DNA of 25,423 bases from the NCBI GenBank assembly GCA_025456495.1, contig JALOKO010000027.1, forward strand, positions 1 to 25,423, given 5' to 3'. The first letter of the stretch is position 1, and every line of letters begins with the position of its first letter. The DNA comes from Bryobacterales bacterium. GTDB taxonomy: Bacteria > Acidobacteriota > Terriglobia > Bryobacterales > Bryobacteraceae. Shown piece by piece: positions 23,322 to 25,423 of the stretch. The position numbers and the translations under genes are program-made. The notes below the pieces were generated by a model, which saw only the letters and a program-made list of their open reading frames with translations, made no database searches and had not been told where the DNA came from.

Positions 23322-24641
23322 CTAATCGTAGTACTCCAACCCAAGGTGGGTGATGAGATCCTCACCCCGCATCCAGCGCAAGGTATTCTTCAGCTTCATG
23401 AGTTGGATGAAGATGTCGTGTTCGGGATAGAGCCCTGGGGCGGTCATCGGTCCCTTGAAGTAGAATGACAGCCACTCCTGAATGCCACGCATCCCGGCAC
23501 GCTGCGCGAGGTCAGTGAACAGAACCAGGTCCAGCACCAGTGGCGCCGCCAGAATGGAATCCCGGCATAGGAAGTTCACCTTGATCTGCATCGGATAGTT
23601 CAGCCAGCCGAAGATGTCAATGTTGTCCCAGCCCTCCTTGGCGTCGCCACGCGGAGGGTAGTAGTTGATGCGCACCACGTGGTAGAGATCCTTGTAGAGA
23701 TCAGGGTAAAGGTGCGGCTGGAAAATCGAGTCCAGCACCGACAGCTTGGTCTCTTCCTTGGTCTTGAAACTCCCAGGGTCATGCAGCACCTCGCCGTCGC
23801 GATTGCCCAGAATGTTGGTGGAAAACCAGCCCGATACCCCCAGCATGCGGGATTTCAGTCCGGGCGCCAGGAGGGTCTTCATGAAGGTCTGGCCGGTCTT
23901 GAAATCCTTGCCCGCGATTGGGATGTTGTTCTGGCGCGCAAAGCCGGAAAGCGCCGGGACATCCACGGTCAGGTTGGGCGCGCCGTTGATGAAGGGGACG
24001 CCCAGCTTTAGCGCCGCATAGGCGTAGACCTGACTGGGGGCAATGGCCGGATCGTTCTGACGTAGTCCCTCCTCAAACGCGTTAATCGATTCATGAACCG
24101 GCGAAACGCTGTGGAAGACCTCGGTGGAGCCGCACCAGATCATCACCAGCCGCGCGCACTGGTTGCGGCTCTTGAAGTTCTGGATGTCCTCCATCAGCAG
24201 TTCAGCCTTATCCATCAGGGTGGGGGCCTGCTTGACGTTCGGTCCGTCAATCAGCTTGACGTAGTTCTTGTCGAACACCGCCTTCATCGGCTGGATGGCG
24301 CCCAGTTCGTCCTGAATGGGGGAAAGGGTTTGTGGGCTTAGCACGTCAGCCTTGACGGCGGCCTCATACATATTTTCGGGAAAGATATCCCATCCTCCGA
24401 ATACCAGGTCGTCCAAACCGCTTAGCGGGACAAAGTCCTTGATCATCGGGCTCTGGTTATCGGTACGTTTTCCAAGGCGGATGGTGCCCATTTGGGTGAG
24501 TGATCCAATGGGGTTGCCCAATCCGCGACGGATGGCCATGACGCCGGAGATGAACGTGGTAGTCACCGCGCCCATGCCGGGAATCAGTACGCCCAGACGG
24601 CCTTCCGCCGGGGCTACATTCGGGGTTTGATTGCTGTTCAA
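23322..24641 (-). CDS. ino1: Myo-inositol-1-phosphate synthase
   Basis: This NAD-dependent isomerase converts glucose-6-phosphate to 1L-myo-inositol-1-phosphate in the cytoplasm, for inositol lipids or compatible solutes. The protein of about 439 residues has the NAD loop GVLIPGMGAVTTT near the N-terminus. The core family motifs follow: NGAPNLTVDVPAL, IPIAGKDFKTGQTFMKT and GWFSTNILGNRDGEVL. LDSIFQPHLY and the C-terminal YYPPRGDAKEGWD segment are also present. I place the start at TTG 24641 because GGAGAG lies 6 nt upstream and the homologous region begins soon after. The ATG at 24728 would overlap the divergent regulator gene. The promoter must lie in the 75-bp divergent gap. Confidence 0.94.
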   Translation of the reverse strand: MNSNQTPNVAPAEGRLGVLIPGMGAVTTTFISGVMAIRRGLGNPIGSLTQMGTIRLGKRTDNQSPMIKDFVPLSGLDDLVFGGWDIFPENMYEAAVKADVLSPQTLSPIQDELGAIQPMKAVFDKNYVKLIDGPNVKQAPTLMDKAELLMEDIQNFKSRNQCARLVMIWCGSTEVFHSVSPVHESINAFEEGLRQNDPAIAPSQVYAYAALKLGVPFINGAPNLTVDVPALSGFARQNNIPIAGKDFKTGQTFMKTLLAPGLKSRMLGVSGWFSTNILGNRDGEVLHDPGSFKTKEETKLSVLDSIFQPHLYPDLYKDLYHVVRINYYPPRGDAKEGWDNIDIFGWLNYPMQIKVNFLCRDSILAAPLVLDLVLFTDLAQRAGMRGIQEWLSFYFKGPMTAPGLYPEHDIFIQLMKLKNTLRWMRGEDLITHLGLEYYD

Positions 24642-24701
24642 AGAGCACTCTCCAATGCCCGCGTCACCGGGACATTCGGGGTCCTGGGGGGGCCAATTTG
24701 C

Positions 24702-24707
24702 TATGCT
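24702..24707 (+). promoter_or_regulatory. -10-like element of the LytTR regulator gene
   Basis: TATGCT ends 9 nt before the ATG at 24717. It lies in the 75-bp gap shared with the divergent ino1 gene, and no clear -35 is visible. Confidence 0.4.
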
Positions 24708-24716
24708 AGCACTGTC

Positions 24717-25423
24717 ATGACGGAGCATGCCCCGGGCCTAGGCCTACCTGCAGCGGATGCCGGTCCTGGATTGGGGGCGCTGTCCGCGCTGATTGCCGAT
24801 GACGAGGAATTGGCTCGCGATGAGCTGTCGTTCCTCCTGCGGGAGTTCCGCGACATCGAGATCTGCGGCTTTGCCTCCAACGGGATCGAAGCGGTGGATG
24901 CGGTTGAAGATCTGGAGCCCGACATCGTCTTTCTGGACGTCCAGATGCCCGGTTTGGATGGGCTTGGCGTCATTCGTCGTCTGCGCGAGGCTGGCATTCC
25001 GCTTCCTCACTTTGTGCTTTCCACCGCCTACGACCAATACGCCGTGGAGGCCTTTCGCGAAGAGGCCTTTGACTATCTGCTGAAGCCAATCGAGAAGGAA
25101 CGTCTGGCGGTCACGCTGGATCGGGCGCGGAAGCACCTTGCCGAGCGTGTCCGGCTGCAGGGGCCGCCCCCCACGGACGATCCCCCCCGCGCGGGCAGTC
25201 ATCCGCGACCGAAGATCCTGGTGAAGGCCAACAGTCGCAACCTGATCGTTGACCCCAGCGAGATCATCTTCGCCACCATTGACGACGGATTGATTACCCT
25301 GGTGTGTACTCAAGTGGCCGGACTCTCCAACTACCGCACCATTGAGGAACTACAGCAGGCGCTCGACCCGGATGTGTTCTGGCGCGTCCATCGCAGCTAT
25401 CTGGTGAACATCAACCGCATCCG
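24717..25423 (+). CDS. LytTR-family response regulator (cut by window end)
   Basis: This is a two-component regulator of the LytR/AlgR type. After a ~22-residue Gly/Ala/Pro-rich lead, the receiver domain (about 23-140) has the acidic pair Asp28-Asp29, phosphoacceptor Asp74 in VFLDVQMPGLDG, Thr103 in LSTAYD and Lys123 in LLKPIEK. The set is complete and it should be phosphorylated. A Pro-rich linker leads to the LytTR DNA-binding domain (ILVKANSRNLIVDPSEIIFATIDDG, then FWRVHRSYLVNINRI), which is cut at base 25423. The usual partner, a LytS-type histidine kinase, is expected downstream or elsewhere and is not in view. It is divergent from ino1. Confidence 0.95.
   Translation, partial: MTEHAPGLGLPAADAGPGLGALSALIADDEELARDELSFLLREFRDIEICGFASNGIEAVDAVEDLEPDIVFLDVQMPGLDGLGVIRRLREAGIPLPHFVLSTAYDQYAVEAFREEAFDYLLKPIEKERLAVTLDRARKHLAERVRLQGPPPTDDPPRAGSHPRPKILVKANSRNLIVDPSEIIFATIDDGLITLVCTQVAGLSNYRTIEELQQALDPDVFWRVHRSYLVNINRI

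Noticed and set aside
24642..24728. ATG 24728 as start of ino1
   Set aside because: It would overlap the divergent regulator gene and add a non-homologous leader. TTG 24641 has GGAGAG at proper spacing.

Overview
The window looks like chromosomal DNA of an acidobacterium, probably of the Solibacter/Bryobacterales type. This is inferred from the gene families (acidobacterial VWFA-related protein, DUF1080, NIPSNAP, DapA-like plus epimerase pairs, BMC shell genes beside a class II aldolase) and from visibly high G+C. It was not computed or searched. The first ~1.05 kb (3' part of trpB, then a VWFA-related protein) looks less GC-rich. It joins a 5'-truncated GluQ-type tRNA-Asp synthetase mid-gene, so positions ~1040-1048 are either a deletion fusion or an assembly chimera.

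Layout. 1-1728: trpB end, broken VWFA gene, broken gluQ. 1742-5551: secreted glutathione-peroxidase-like protein (-), ComEC DNA-uptake channel (+), DUF2007 protein (-). 5656-9135: minus-strand group of DapA-like lyase, SDR-like protein and GH29 alpha-L-fucosidase. 9222-10644: frameshifted D-2-hydroxyacid dehydrogenase and a rhodanese. 10675-12930: murA and murQ (cell-wall precursor synthesis and MurNAc-6-P recycling). 13137-15301: bacterial microcompartment (BMC) operon with an L-fuculose-1-P-type aldolase carrying a C-terminal encapsulation-like helix, one hexamer shell protein and three pentamer shell proteins. 15251-18602: small membrane protein, FkbM methyltransferase and a sigma-54 activator with a degenerate receiver. 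18879-20093: lipoprotein rhodanese with an in-frame TGA exactly at its catalytic cysteine, then a SAM methyltransferase. 20090-22267: NIPSNAP protein, tRNA-Pro(GGG) and a DUF1080 protein interrupted by a two-helix membrane segment. 22279-25423: NAD-dependent epimerase, myo-inositol-1-phosphate synthase and a LytTR response regulator cut by the window end.

How the genes work together. The fucosidase could release L-fucose. The aldolase, enclosed in a BMC shell, would split fuculose-1-phosphate and confine the toxic lactaldehyde. The usual BMC aldehyde dehydrogenase and phosphotransacylase are not in this window.

The most notable signal is the rhodanese lipoprotein at 18879-19334. A UGA occupies the cysteine position of the C-x-x-G-x-R active loop, homology continues in frame for 44 residues, and a GC-rich hairpin sits about 22 nt downstream. 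This is a candidate selenocysteine rhodanese. Other recurring features are short (14-19 bp) degenerate tandem repeats in intergenic and linker DNA, and -10-like hexamers placed 8-11 nt before start codons, suggesting leaderless or near-leaderless mRNAs.
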